Shown here piece after piece: positions 43,775 through 56,215 of a stretch of 64,000 nucleotides of DNA. The notes below the pieces were generated by a model. It made no database searches. It saw only the letters and a program-made list of their open reading frames with translations, and was not told where the DNA came from. Numbering within the stretch: position 1 is the first letter of the stretch; every line of letters begins with the position of its first letter. Source of the DNA: Aotearoamyces nothofagi (lineage: Eukaryota; Ascomycota; Leotiomycetes; Leotiales; Tympanidaceae); contig JADDTR010000002.1 in NCBI GenBank assembly GCA_015345905.1, positions 1,054,001 through 1,118,000 of the forward strand, read 5' to 3'. A program made the translations under genes and the position numbers.

Positions 43775-44216
43775 TGTGGCATGGTTTTGTCGTCCGATGG
43801 CGGGTATTTAGAATTTAGAACTTGTATTGATAAGATGACAGAAGCTTTGCCAGCCAGTTCACTGGCAATAATAGATAGTCGGCTTCGTTGTCAACTGTTC
43901 TTATCAGAGTATCTTGGTGACGCGACTTATTTCGAGGAGACGCGACAATATTACGGCCTGATTGTAACCTGATATTAAAGGCCGAAACAAAACCTTGACT
44001 GACAGTCGTCAATCCAAGGTAGATGACCTTCAAGAGTCAAACCGGACACCCTTCGGTTCTTCACCCACGCATCAAATATCGCATCATACATAACATCGCT
44101 GGATTTGCCTGGCGGTGCTGGTTCTGATGCGATCTTAATCAACAGGTCTCTCGCTCCTCAAGGCCCCCTAAACCTTGTACTGGATAATCCCTTCCGATTC
44201 AGCGCAACCCTTCACA
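43775..44216. promoter_or_regulatory. Divergent promoter, GCP3 / HFI1, with two ACGCGA elements
   Basis: 442 bp between divergent starts. ACGCGA occurs at 43920-43925 and 43940-43945, in the same orientation, 20 bp apart (about two helical turns). Confidence 0.45.
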
Positions 44217-45792
44217 ATGCCAGACATTGACCCAGCGGCCTTGAGCCGGCCTTCTATAAGTTCTTCCACGCCTATATTGCCGCCAAAGTCATTGAACACC
44301 TCTGTGCCAAGCTCACAGAAAGTCTCGAAATCCAGTCATGTTCCTCCGCGCATCGATCTCGAGCCTTTGTATACGGCCCTCAAAACCGCCATTGGTGGGC
44401 ATTGGGCTGTATATAAGGAGGCTGTTAGCCTGTTTCTAATGGGTATGTATATTTTGTCATAGACGCACGAGAATCTCTTTTCATAGTTTGAATCAAAACT
44501 AAAATTTATAACAGGTCAGTACAACCAGGCAGAGTTGTCAGCAAGAGTCGACTGGTTCCTTCTTTCTGCATCTGGCGAGACTGAACATCTACATAACCAA
44601 CTTGTTGCAGCCATTTACGGCAATGTTACACGTGAGATGCCAGATCACGGTGTAGCAAGTTGGGTCAGTGCGAATGACAAACCAACCACTGGAGCGAGTA
44701 GCAAGCCTGTCAGTGGTGATGCAGCGGAGCAGAGACTCAAGTTGGAGGTGATGCAGTTGCCTAGCCGAGACCGACGTCGCCTCAAGGATATTTCTCTGAA
44801 TGATGTAAGTAACCTAAATGTCGTATATCAAGGGTCGAGGACTGTCGAGGCTTGTATAATATCTTTGCTGACAATGCATCTTAGGTCGATGCCTATGATG
44901 CGTATTCAAATATGCTCGGGGAACACCGGAGAGGAAAATCCAAGCCGTCGTCAGATTTCGTTCCGGCAAGTGCTGGAGGGCTGAACAAGACTAGTAAGTT
45001 ACTCCCTTCGAAAACCCTAGGAAGTATTACTCACATAGAGATTCAGACTGGGATTTGGAAATAAGAAAACGATTTGCCCAACCATTGGCTTCGGAATCAG
45101 GTGAATTTCCTGATACCTCCACCATTGAATCTCGAATGCTCCCTATATGTTATGAGACTGGATTAGTGTCGGGACATACTCCAGATGCTGCCCAGTTTAT
45201 GTCGGTTGCGACGGAAACTTTTATAAAACAATTCCTATCTTTAGTATTCGACAAGACCCGAAGCAACGGACCAGGATCCGGTGGTTCTGCTGGAAGTGGG
45301 GGTGGCGCTAGTTGGGTGATGACACACAAGTATCGCATTCAGCTTGAACAAGAAGAAGAGGCCTGGACTCGTGGTGAACTCCTACGGGATAAGAGTGGCC
45401 TACTACCTATTGAAGCAAAAGCAGCGAGCGAGAGAGGAGCGCTCGGTATGGCTGATCTTAGAACTGCGTTTGAGATGGGAGATTGTGGTCTGAGCCAGAT
45501 GCCGATCGTGATCGAACAAGTCATGTTTGGATACCGAGAAGGTGAGCTTGAAGGCTGGGATGACTACTCCTTCCCAAATAGTTATGGCAGAATGCTTGGC
45601 GAAGATTACCGTGACAAGGGAAAAAGTACTATGGGTGGCATTGCTCATTCTAACGGCATCAATGGAACTGGCGGTGATGTCGCTGACGAGGATATTATGG
45701 ACGTCGATGGCTGGGGCTGGGAAGGTGCCGGTAAACAGGATCGAGAGACTCTGAACAGCCTTCTTGACTCCTGTATAGCCGTTGGATCTTGA
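44217..45792 (+). CDS. HFI1: SAGA complex subunit Hfi1/Ada1
   Basis: Four exons, 44217-44442, 44515-44804, 44885-44993 and 45041-45792, join to 458 residues. The start [13 protein letters not shown] is the first ATG; the in-frame TTG at 44175 is not used. The SAGA-Tad1 domain begins at [49 protein letters not shown] and continues [18 protein letters not shown]. Later blocks are [35 protein letters not shown] (histone-fold-like) and [18 protein letters not shown] Gly/Ser loop ([11 protein letters not shown]) is an insert. For the last intron, acceptors ending at 45040 and 45046 are both in frame; I chose the first, giving [14 protein letters not shown]. Hfi1 holds the SAGA core together for histone acetylation and TBP delivery. 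Confidence 0.9.
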
Positions 45793-46316
45793 AAAGCTCA
45801 ATTTCCTGAGTCTGCAGCGATACGTTCGTGTTTATGGTGTTGGGGGACGGTAAATTTGTCAAGGTAGGTTAGGTTGCATTACCTATGGAGTAAAGGTCTG
45901 GATATGTAAATGTATCACAATTAGCGTTGTAAAAGTCTAAGGATCAAGGAAGCATTGGAGACGAGGCGTCACGGGGACGGTTAGATCACTATATTAGGAC
46001 TATACCCATGAATTGTTTTATCTGTTATATAAATCCTAGCAAGAACAGATTACAAAATGCAATGACTTGAGGTTCGCTGCACTGGCTTTTCAAGTTTAAA
46101 GGTGGTAGTTAGCATTTTTGTTGAATATTGATTAATCTCCAAATCATCTGCCTAGTTAACGAACCGTAATTTCGATATTGCTGTCAATGAGACAGATGGG
46201 ATCATTTAACCTTGAAATGAAATTCCAATACTCACGTAAATCCATGAAAATAAAGGCTACCTAGCACAATGATACAGTACCCTGAACTCCAAGCGCAAAA
46301 TTGATAATTTCAAACA
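45793..46316. other. Intergenic between convergent genes, no gene
   Basis: 524 bp, AT-rich, between the 3' ends of HFI1 and the membrane protein gene; nothing recognised. Confidence 0.5.
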
Positions 46317-47220
46317 TCACACCACGCTTCCAGGCTCTAGAGCAGGCTCCATAGCCTTGCGTTGAACCTTTTCCATGATCCCCTCGTCGGCAGGGATACC
46401 TCTCTCCATCTCTCCCCTATGGCTCCTCTTCACGCGCTCCAAAACCCACATGTTATAAATGATGAATAGCACTGCCGTGACAACCGTGCAAGCGCCAATG
46501 ACGATTACTGTGACTTCGGCTGTAACAGACCAGTTCCCGCCCTGTTGGCTGTAGACGTTGGTGAGGGTCGAGATCAAGCCCGCAAGGGAATTCAGGCATC
46601 CTGGTCTGTTCGTAAAAGAGTATTGTTAAATGACTGTTGGTATATTGACTGCAACGGGTGATGGGTACTTACAGGAAGATTCGATTCAGCAACCATATAT
46701 AATTTTGCCTCCACCTAATCCAGAGCCAAATCATTCCTATCGCTCCAATCCCGCAACATACGGACGCAACAACAATTAGAGGGGCGTTCTTGAAACTTCT
46801 TAGAATAGTACTTGCTGCTGCATTGTTCGCAACAGCGGCATTATCATCCAGTGCACTGAGAGACGTGAAGGTGCCCGGGAAGATTACAAAGCCAGCTAAT
46901 AAGATCCACGTGAAGAAACTTGCGAGGAGGTTATGGAGTCGTGGAATTGTATCCATCGCCAGAAGCATAGCCATATACCGGGTCTGCACACTGTTCTGAC
47001 GAGCGATGTTGTTTGGCCGGGAGGAAGATGAGGAAGGCGGAGGAGAAGGAATTGTAGTGTTGTTGCCATGGTGGACGAAGTTGGGAAGATGAAGGTGATG
47101 GTTTGACGGCTGTGGAGTACGATTTGATGAAGTGACGGCAGTTGCGCTGCGGTTGACGGTATTTTTCATTGTCTTGGAACCGCCTGACTCCTCTATGGGC
47201 ATGGTATTTGAGCGACCCAT
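46317..47220 (-). CDS. Fungal integral membrane protein, about 4 TM, 278 aa
   Basis: Two exons, 47220-46673 and 46605-46317, join to 278 residues; intron GTAAGT ... GAACAG, 67 nt. A polar Ser/Asn/His-rich N-terminal tail (about 85 residues) precedes the spans: FFTWILLAGFVIFPGTFTSL, APLIVVASVCCGIGAIGMIWL, a weaker one around LNSLAGLISTLTNVYSQQGG, and VTVIVIGACTVVTAVLFIIYNMWVL. A basic motif WIRWRQNYIWLLNRIF after span 2 and a charged C-terminal tail (KRSHRGEMERG) are probably cytosolic. I believe similar proteins are common in Pezizomycotina as hypotheticals; I cannot name a domain. There is no signal peptide. Confidence 0.8.
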
Positions 47221-47918
47221 GATGTCTCCTGGACTGGTGTTGCTATGCTATTAGACACCAAAGTTTTCATGTATGAGATAGCATTCAATACATATTAGTT
47301 AGCATAGAAAGGCTGAATAATAGGAAAATATAGACATTCAGCCAAGAAGTATATTTGCAGCATAATATAGCTGGAACCTGTTCGTCCCCTGGTTCATATT
47401 GAAACAGGGAGTACTCAGTACAACTACAATTCACTCGCATGTGCCAGACACACTCGAGGGTGGTGGCTATCGATATCCCGAATAACCTGTAAGTCCCTTG
47501 GCATCGTGCTGAAAGAACTCTCCCTTTATCCAATAATGTAGTATCATACTTCCAAGGTGTACGGGCGATCACTGTGGCGGGCTGATGTTGATGTTCAAGA
47601 TGGTGGACGTCGCTTGTCTTGACAGGCTGCTGGCGATTCCAGGACCCTGATAAGGAGAGCGTAACAAATGCGTGATGACGTCGCATCCCGCCATGACTGC
47701 AGCGCTTAAACTGTCAGCAAGCACGAACAGCAACGCACGTCTCCTGGCACTGTATTTGTCCGTTTCTAAAAGCATCTGTTGCTGTCTATAATTATGAATG
47801 AATTAGCTAGTTTGCAGTTTTAAATTGTTCTGCAACCGATATTGGTGCATAATCGAGCACCAATTCATTTCGTGGTGTGGCTGGGAATATGAAATCTGGG
47901 CGTTTCATTCACCGCCGG
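47221..47918. other. Intergenic, no gene recognised
   Basis: 5' flank of the membrane protein gene and 3' flank of the MOT1 gene; a 133-codon minus frame has no recognisable features. Confidence 0.5.
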
Positions 47919-49358
47919 CTAGGCGTATAGCAATGGTTGTCGATCTCCCTGTCGGCCTGATGTGCCTGATCTAGTCCATCTAAACTTAGGGATACCCTTT
48001 TTCCATGTAAGACCCTCTAGTCTGAACCAGAGGCCTGAGGACCGATAGGTCCAGTGGCATAGCATTCCTGCAGCAAATCCCACCGCGTCATTCTTGAATG
48101 CCAAAAGACCTCCTATCGTCATGAGCATCACTGTCCATCGTTGTTTTCGCTCTTCCTCCGACAGTAATCTGTACTTCTTTGCATCCTGTTGACCACTTTC
48201 TCCAATGAAAGCACCCCCGACTTCCGAGGCTTCCCATAGATCTCTTGCGTCATGATTAAGACTCTCCCCAACCTTTGCCAATTCCAAGCCTGCAGCAACA
48301 ACCATGATACCCAGAAGACTCTTTGGGTATTGACGAAGCAGTCCGACAAGCGATTCCCCAAATATTAGACCTAAGACTATCTTGAACAGCCCCAGGATGA
48401 TGATACTAGCACCACTCCGAGCACCGAAACGGTACTGCGCTGCTAGGCCGCCTGAACCATGACAGACCGGCATGGCACCAAACCAGCCTCCAACCAAGTT
48501 CATGACTGCCACACTAATGCCCATGGCTGTAACGGTAGGAGCGGGATGGTGAGGAAGAAGATCAGCAGATAAGAAGCAAACCGCAACAACAGAATTAAGG
48601 GTTGTGAGAGGAACCTGACCAAGTCCAGCATCAATTGCACCAGTCTTAAATGAAGACCACGAAGGAACTATAAGATGCGGATGCCATATTTCCAAGGATG
48701 GGAGGTTATCAGATCCCGCGAGGGAAGCTGAGAATACAAGACCGAGAATGAAAACGATGAGGGCATATGGAAAGCGAGCAAATTGCTGTGTGAATAATAA
48801 AGCCAAAAATGCAAAGAGAGCCCAGACTAGGTTGTCAGCCCAGTTTGGAGAAGTCCAGCCAAGAGGCTGAAGCAGAGAAGTGCCCGCCGAGATCACCAGG
48901 GACAGTCCCGCGCCAACCTGAATCCCCTTTACTACAGGTGTTGGAATAGCATGCGTGAACCATCGCAGCAGACCCGTAATGCTAAAGAAAAGGACAACTC
49001 CAGAAACGAAGAACCCAGCAGACACGGTTTCTGCGATAGTGAACGATCTGGAGATCGCAACCGCTGCTATTGCCTGCCCAAACGTTCAGTGACTGGTTAA
49101 AGATATATAGAAGTAGAGAATTACCTTCATAGGCTGAACGGGCAGTGGTATACCAAACACAACACCTGTCAGGACGTTCCAGAGCCCAGAGAAGACCAGC
49201 GTGGTGGATAGAGATATAGAATTTTTCAGAGCGAGTGCAATCATTAATGGCAGAAGCGTGCCCAGATCTCCAAGTGATCCAGAGATCTCTGCCAAAGGAG
49301 ACCTGCGGAGAGTCGCCACGTTGTTGGTATGGAAACGCCTAATGTTGGAGAACGACAT
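47919..49358 (-). CDS. MOT1: Molybdate transporter, MOT1 family
   Basis: Two exons, 49358-49125 and 49073-47919, join to 462 residues; the intron (GTAATT ... GGGCAG, 51 nt) splits QPMK|AIAAVAIS. Family motifs are ISGSLGDLGTLLPLMIAL near residue 25, GIPLPVQPMKAIAA near 75, and the strong signature GAMPVCHGSGGLAAQYRFGARSG in the second half. About ten membrane spans are visible. The family (sulfate-transporter relatives) imports molybdate with high affinity, at the plasma membrane or an internal membrane. Molybdate feeds molybdenum-cofactor enzymes such as nitrate reductase. Start: the ATG at 49358 (MSFSNIRRF); an upstream in-frame stretch starts only with TTG. Confidence 0.92.
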
Positions 49359-49848
49359 CGTGAAGACAGTATATACACTCTTGCCAGCCGTCTGATTCTG
49401 TGGCAGGACTGGATGCAGTCTGCAACAGCAGCAGTGGAAGCCTCCGATCAATTATATAGAGGATAGAGATATACAGGGAGGAAAGAGAAGGGAAGTCATG
49501 AGTCGGTCATACATAAGGAAGGAAATACGGCAAAAGTCACGGGGAACATCTCCGGTTGACTCGTGTGCGTCAACCATCCATCCGATCCGCGATCCACAAT
49601 ATCCTCGGTCAAGGGTGGGGGGTGGGGTGGCTGGGCAGGGGGATGTAATTAGCGAGCGGATACTTCCGCACGTCGCGTCGAGATAATCAAGTCGCGTCGA
49701 CGCGGTGCAGTCGCTAAGTCCATATCTCAACCTCCCGCCCTCATAACTTCGTAACCTGGCCATTATAAATATGATTTCTTACAGACCACTGTATAGATAA
49801 CACCACACAGCACATCACGCCAGCAGAATTCGAATCTTCAGACCAGCA
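49359..49848. promoter_or_regulatory. Divergent promoter, MOT1 / MRC1, with CGCG palindrome
   Basis: 490 bp. The 9-mer GTCGCGTCG occurs at 49672-49680 and 49691-49699. The second copy overlaps the perfect 12-bp palindrome CGCGTCGACGCG at 49693-49704, about 145 bp upstream of the MRC1 start. The TCGCGT core is MluI-box-like. Confidence 0.5.
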
Positions 49849-52800
49849 ATGGCAGCTTCACGGGCGTCTTCGCCGGCGAGCGAGAGCATGCCTTTATCAC
49901 CTGCCTTCTTGTCTCCAAGATCCAAAATAAATGCTACGCTGGAAAGTTCGGACGACGAGGCAGAGCACACAAAAAGGCCTACCCACAGAACCACCAATGG
50001 CTCGCTTGAGGCTGGTTCCGCCAGTACGGCTTTTGACGTTGGAACGATGACGGATTCTGAATCGAAAGATACGAGCGATGATGATGAGGATGATGAAGTA
50101 GTTGCAAAACCACGAGGAAGACTTGCTGCAAGAATGGCTACTCAAGGGAACGAACCTGATAACGGACAGCCCCCTCGAGCTGGGGAGACTGCTCGAGAAA
50201 GAGTGAAACGGATGCTGATGGCAGACAGCAAGAAGTCACCAGAGCCCGTCGTCGAAACACGCGCCAGTACCAGCAAAGACCGGGAGGATACTCCCGTTAT
50301 ATCCCGAAAACGTAAAATTAGGACTCCTCGAGAAAATACACCCAAGCCCAGCCCAATTGCCACGAAACACTCCTCTCCTGGTGGACTCTTCGTGTCACCT
50401 ACCTCAAACAAGTCGACAAGTCCCAGACCCAGTGCTTCAGACTCGGAGGATGAGTTACCGGCAAACCCTGGCTCCAATGCTAAGCTTCTGGCGCTCGTCC
50501 AGAAGAAGCGTGAAGAACGCTTGGCAAAGGAAGCCGAGATCACACGACAGAAAACTGAGCGTGCAAAGCTCATAGCACTGCAGTCTAATTTGCTGGAGAA
50601 CGACGAAATCGATGGGAGTGACGAAGATGTGGAGCGACACCTCACGCAACAAGCTCGCCCGACACGGAAAGCGAGCAAGAAGGCTCTGGAAGATATGCAT
50701 CGGGAGACACAACGCATGAGTCGAAATATGCAATTGGCCCACGAAGCTCGGACGAAGAAGAAGATCACGAAGTCTAGTTTATTTGCAAAGTTCAACTACA
50801 AACCAGAGGGTTTCGTGGAAGATGCAGCAAGTGAGCAGTCACAACCTACAAGCTCGAGTCCGTTGCGTCAAACAGATACAGAGATGAGAGACACTCCTCC
50901 TACGTCACCTATGTCTCAGATGGATCATGTAGACAAGACTGCATTTCTGTATACTGAACCAGTACGAACATACACCGGGACTGAAATTCCTGACAATAAC
51001 GATGATGATCTCCCCGACCTTCAAGATATCTTTTCCTCCCAACATGTTACTTCATCGCCTGCTAAAATTGGAAATAAAATTGACAAAGGCAAAGGGAAAG
51101 CTGTTGATGAATCAGTATCTTTAAAGACCCAAGGCTCACCACAATCTCGAAAGACCGTTTTTACTCAACGCCCTATTCGTATCCAGCCACCAAAGCAGCT
51201 CACTGGGGCAGCGAGGATTCCAGATGATTCGGACAGTGACCTCGAGATTGTTTCTGTGAAGACACCGGTACGAAAGACGAAGATGGAATCGATATTCGAT
51301 CGTGTTCCAGAGCAGCAAGCCCGAGGATCGCATTCCCTCCATGCATTACGTATGCTAGCTCATATTGCTTCGCCTGGGAAACAAGTTATTTCTAGGAATA
51401 AGAAGCCGTCAATGACCTCCACGGAACTCCATATGTCTCTCCAGCAGCGTGCACGGCAGCAGGCAGTACGTGAGAGGGAAGAGCGTTTACAAGCTTTGAG
51501 AGATAAAGGTGTTATTGTGCAGACAGCAGAAGAAAGGCAAAAGGAAATGGCTGATGTCGAGGATATGATAGCAAAGGCTCGCAGGGAAGGCGAAAAGATT
51601 GCCAAAGAGGAGAAGAGTGCTGCTAAAAAAGAAAGAAAGGCCAGTGGCGAGTCTGATCCACTAGATGACAGCAGTGATGATGAAGAGTGGGAGGAGGAAA
51701 AGGAAGAATTTGCAGAGCAAATGTCTGGCTCTGGCTCTGGTTCTGAGGATGAGGATGAGGATGAAGATATGGAGGCCGATGATGAGGCCAATGCTGACGG
51801 CGAGGAAGTCGAAGATGATGAGGATGAAAACGCTATGTCGTTGGACGAAAGTGAGCCGGCCACGAAGCGCTTTAGTGCACTCGTCGACAATGAAGCATCG
51901 GACAGCGATACGCCAGAGGATAACGCTGATATGTCCATGGACAATAAAGCAGAAGACTTCTTTAATGAGGAAGAAGAATTACCGGCCGTGCAACCAAGGC
52001 GAAGAACGAAGCACCATAATGTTATTTCAGATGATGAGGATGAAGACGAAGAGAACTTGCGTGCAGTTTTGCCTTTGCCCCACACGGATTCGCCACGGAC
52101 AAGCCATTCTGATTATCCTATAGCGCCTACATCAGTTCTACGTTCAGCTACTAAGACATTTATCCCTGGACTAACTGTTTCTGGACCTGCAGGCCTCGGC
52201 TTAACCCAGATATTTGCTGGTACAATGGATGATAGTGAGACACAACCTTTCGACTCTCCTATTGTGCGGCATGTAGTATCCCGACAGATTGATGATGCAC
52301 AAGACTCTCTAGCTTTCTTACGAAACTTCCCTGCTCCCCATTTACCCGCGTTTGAACCAACCCTGGATGACGACTCCCAAGAGATCGTAATGGACAGCCA
52401 GACACAGACCGGCCAGATTCCTGAGTCACAGTCTGCTGGTACAGTGTCTCAAGGAATAAAATTGGACTTTTCTCAATCACAAATACACGGCTTCGATAGT
52501 TTAGTTCAAGACCCTTCTGCATCACAGTTTTCCGAATTTCCTGAGCCGACACAAGACGCTGGCTTCCAGGAAATGTCGCCTATCAAGGGCCGTTTCATGG
52601 AGCCACCGCCATCGACCGTAGACACGGTGGCATTTGGACAAACACCGGCATCGGAACGTATTGAAGAGTCGCCAATAGCAAAGAGAAAAGGGAAACTTCG
52701 GCGCAGGGCTGAAATCCAGACATTGTCAGATCAAGACCATGATGATACAGCAACAGTAGCCACCGTAGATGGAGATGATGACTTTGAGATATCCGCTAAC

Positions 52801-54153
52801 GCTTTTGACGTGATGCGGAAGGCCTCAAAGAAGGAAATTGCTATCGAGGACTTTGACAAGAAGAATAGTGGAGCGAAAGACATGGTACACGAGCAAGCTG
52901 AAGAATCTGAAGACGAGTATGCAGGCTTAGGAGGTGCTAGCGACGATGAAAGCGGAGGGGAGGAAGATGCTTTTGTCAAAGAGATGATTGATGATGAAGG
53001 CGGCAAGGATGTCGACGAGAGCAAGCTTGCAGCATTCTATGCGTACGTCATCTGCTCAGCCATTGAAAATAATTGCTAACCTATGATATACAGAGATAAG
53101 GAGCGAGCTAGTGACGAGAAACAAGTCGAGAAGCTTTTCAAGGACATCACCAACGGCATGCTTCGTCGGAAACGTGGTGCAGACTACGACCTCTCGGATT
53201 CAGAGGATGATGGAGAAGCCCGGCGCCGCATGAAACGAAAAGAGTTTGCAAAGATGCGCAAGGCTCTTCTGGAAGATGAACGCATTGGCAAAATTGCTGA
53301 AAATCCGAAGAAGCTTGCGTTTTTGCGAGCTATCGAGGACCGAGAGGATGACGATGAGATGGATTTTCTTGAAGATTTTCACGATTCAGAGTTTGCAACC
53401 GATTCCCAAACGCAGTCGCAAGCAGAGGATTCGCAACAGGAAGTAAGCCAGGCGATTAACAGTCAGCGCGAGACAGTCATGGGGCCGCCTAAGCGCAAAC
53501 TCCCCAATGATGTTGAGCCAGAACAGCGCCTACCACCTCATCTTCGCCGTACGAAGCCCGCAAAACGTCCTTCTAATTTGTCTGAAATACGCGAGAGTCT
53601 TTCCAGTCTTATTGAAGAACCTAATACGTTGCTTCTATCACGTGATGGATCTGACTCGGACTCGGAGCGTGAAAATGATAATAGAGAAGGAAATGACAAA
53701 CAGAATAAAAGGGAGAAAGAGAATCGAGATCCGTTTGCTCCTCGGAGAACAAATAGTATCAAAGTAGTGGATCGGATCTCTCAGAAGCGCCAATCATCAA
53801 ATAAGGTCTCCAACAGCACACGGCTTGCATTCGCTGTGTCATCTTCTGCTCCTGGATTCAAGGTTCCAGCATTGCTTAGACGCGCCACAACTAGTAGCTC
53901 GATTACGTCGGGTACGTCCGATTCAGGATCAACTGCGAGTGGAACTGAGCGCGGCGGCTTTGGTGATGACGGGAAGGGATTCGTCAAGAAAGGGGCCGGG
54001 AAAAACAGTGGTGTTCATTACTTTGCCCGAGAGAATGAGAGGCGTGTGGCAGTCAAGGAAAGCGAGAAACGAAGGGAAGAGAAAAGGTTCAAGGGCGCAG
54101 AAAGGAGAAGAAAGGCTGTGGGTGGACTTTTTGGGATGGGGAAGTTTGAATAG
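49849..54153 (+). CDS. MRC1: Mediator of replication checkpoint Mrc1/Claspin
   Basis: Two exons, 49849-53042 and 53094-54153, join to 1,417 residues; the intron (GTACGT, branch GCTAAC, ATACAG) joins KLAAFYA|DKERASDEKQVEKLFKDI. The protein is acidic and mostly disordered, with many Ser-Gln/Thr-Gln sites clustered at about residues 840-900 (DSQTQT, ESQS, FSQSQ, ASQ) and again after the junction (DSQTQSQAEDSQQ), the Mec1/Rad3 target type. A middle coiled/charged region (RQQAVREREERLQALRDKG) is followed by a Glu-rich run. The MRC1 domain spans the splice junction, EYAGLGGASDDESGGEEDAFV to ERIGKIAENPKKLAFLRAIED. Mrc1 travels with the fork, couples Pol epsilon to the helicase and activates Rad53/Cds1. 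It sits near its partner gene DPB2 (29 kb away). Confidence 0.92.
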
Positions 54154-54501
54154 GTAGATTATGCCTAGCTTCAGGAGTTCTGTAGCGTTCGGGATTTGGG
54201 ACTTGATGCACTTAAAGCTTGTTAGGCAAGACTATGTTATTATTTTCTCGTGTGAATCTCGAAGTGAATCTCGAAGTGAATCTGGTAGTGATCCCTCCCT
54301 CTTGGCTCCAATATCGTCATGCCGTTCAGTCCTGCGGCAGCGTCCCCGAGAGCAAACGAGGAGCAATAGTATGTCCCTGTCGTAGCTAGCTCAGCCCACA
54401 AGGCATATAACAGGAAGTTATCATAATCAGCAGTACTTATGCTCCCGTACTAGCATGTCTTTATGCAGCACTTTAAGGCTAGGAGACCCCAATGTTAAAT
54501 T
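54154..54501. other. Intergenic between convergent genes, small tandem repeat
   Basis: 348 bp between the 3' ends of MRC1 and the next gene. A 12-bp unit GAATCTCGAAGT is tandemly repeated about 2.5 times at 54252-54281. Confidence 0.6.
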
Positions 54502-55693
54502 TCAGCAACGAGTGCCATTTCTTTGTTCTACAGAGGGCTTGGTTAGAACCTTCCAGTCGGGGCCTACGCCCCATCTTTCACCATCGAGCGTGACCTTCCA
54601 AACCGGCCCTCTGACTCCTACCGTCATCCCTACATCCATCACTCCCTCACCGCCAAGAATCATTTTCACAAGACCTACATGATCCACCATCTCCTCATCT
54701 CGCCCGTCCAAGCCGGAGCGAACCTGGCGTCCTCTTACCAGCGTCATGCCAGCACGCGCACCGCCCGAAATCTCATCGATTACAAGCTTCACGGCCCATA
54801 CCTCCTCGCCAGATTTTTCTCTAGAGCCGGAATGAGCACTGCTCTCGATGTTCACGAGCCAGCCACGAACCTCAGCTGCCAAACCGCCGGCGAGGAATTT
54901 TTGCCCTCGCCGGCTAGGAGAGAAGACGCTGGGCAGCGGTTCCGCAGATCGATTTGACGGGTCTTGCCCATCCGGGGGGCGAAATCGAGGGGGCTTGAGA
55001 AAGGCGCCTGATGTGTGGTTGGGCGCGGGCGTTGATGGTGGTACGGATGCGGGTGTGGAGGGGAGGATGAAGCGCGGAGCGTTCACTGCCGAGGGTCGAT
55101 GGATAGGCGCATCTGGTGGTGACGAGAGCATGGGAATGGAGGATGAGAGAAGATCTTCGAAATCATCGTGCTCGTCATTGTGTATGCCATCATTGGCGCT
55201 GCGAGAGATGTCGTGCGACTGAGAACTGAGAAGCGGAGAGGAACTGAACCGTCGACGCTTTGGTTGCTGTGCTTCAATGTCGTAATCGTCTTCTTCTTCT
55301 GCAGACAGATAGCCTGCTTCTATATACTGCTCCGAAGATTCGATTGACGCGTGTATATCGTGACCAAGCTGCTCAAACCCATCCTCGATAACCTCCTGCT
55401 GCCCTGTAGCCTGTCTGGCCGGCGTTGCATGGTGAATCAAGGAGGGCGACGATACAGGACGCTGAGCAGTGATATCATTGATTCTTTGAGAAGAAGCAAA
55501 CGAGAAGCGCGGAGTAGCGTTAAATTGCTGTGTGCTTGAGAGAGCAGCTTGCTGCGGCCGCTGAGAGGGTGCGGCCTTTCGAGCTTTCTTGATCACAAAA
55601 CGGTGAGGGGATGGCGTCTGCAGGGCATGTTTTATCAGCGCCGATGTTGATGCTGGTATGGAGGATTTAGCTCACCACCGGTGGAGGAGCCAT
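54502..55693 (-). CDS. Unknown protein with possible OB-like C-terminal domain, 377 aa
   Basis: Two exons, 55693-55676 (18 nt, MAPPPV) and 55617-54502, join to 377 residues; intron GTGAGC ... CTGCAG, 58 nt. The first ~230 residues are disordered with acidic (EEEDDYDIE) and basic (KRRR) patches. The C-terminal ~110 residues look folded: VRGWLVNIESSA, VWAVKLVIDEI, GMTLVRGRQV, VGLVKMILGGEG, VGMTVGVRGPVWKVTLDG and GPDWKVL. The alternating strands and glycines are suggestive of an OB-fold. I do not recognise a named family. It is convergent with MRC1. A DNA-binding or genome-maintenance role is only a guess from that pattern. Confidence 0.75.
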
Positions 55694-56215
55694 CTTTGGA
55701 AACTCATGTCGGGAACTCTCAGCTCATAGCCTCCCGCGGTATAATTGTATATGTCTTGGGTAGTGGTGTTGCGTCAAAAGCAGGGGCGGTAAGGGTGGCA
55801 GAATTGCTTTACCAGGTACGGGAGGGGGGAAAAGGAGTGATGATGGCTCTGTACGAAGTGCAGCTACCAAATATACAATATACAAGTTGAACGGAAACGT
55901 TCCCGTCAGTTCAGGTGTCGGTAGCATATAAATATACACCTATCCCTCTCTCGATCTGTTCTGTAAACTTATATCTGGCTTATCTGGTTAATCGCTCGTT
56001 CCACCCCGCTCCCGTCCCCGCCAGTTTGATGACGCGCTGCGCCGTTGGCCCTCGGCCAACTTCCACCCCTAAACTTCCAGGAATTAAAAAATCTTGCATT
56101 CTCTATAAATCTGGATGTTACATTATGTCTAGGAAAAGAAAACTAATGGGCCTGGAGAGTACCTATTATCGGTATGGAGGTGTACCCACTCGCACACATG
56201 CCGATCATGGGTCGC
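55694..56215. other. Intergenic, no gene
   Basis: 522 bp upstream of the unknown gene and of the sugar-transporter relic; nothing recognised. Confidence 0.5.

Noticed and set aside
47285-47686. 133-codon minus frame
   Set aside because: Composition irregular, several Cys/Trp/His without pattern, lies upstream of a well-defined gene.
51360-52085. 241-codon minus frame inside MRC1
   Set aside because: Ser-rich antisense shadow of the acidic (Asp/Glu codon) tract of MRC1.
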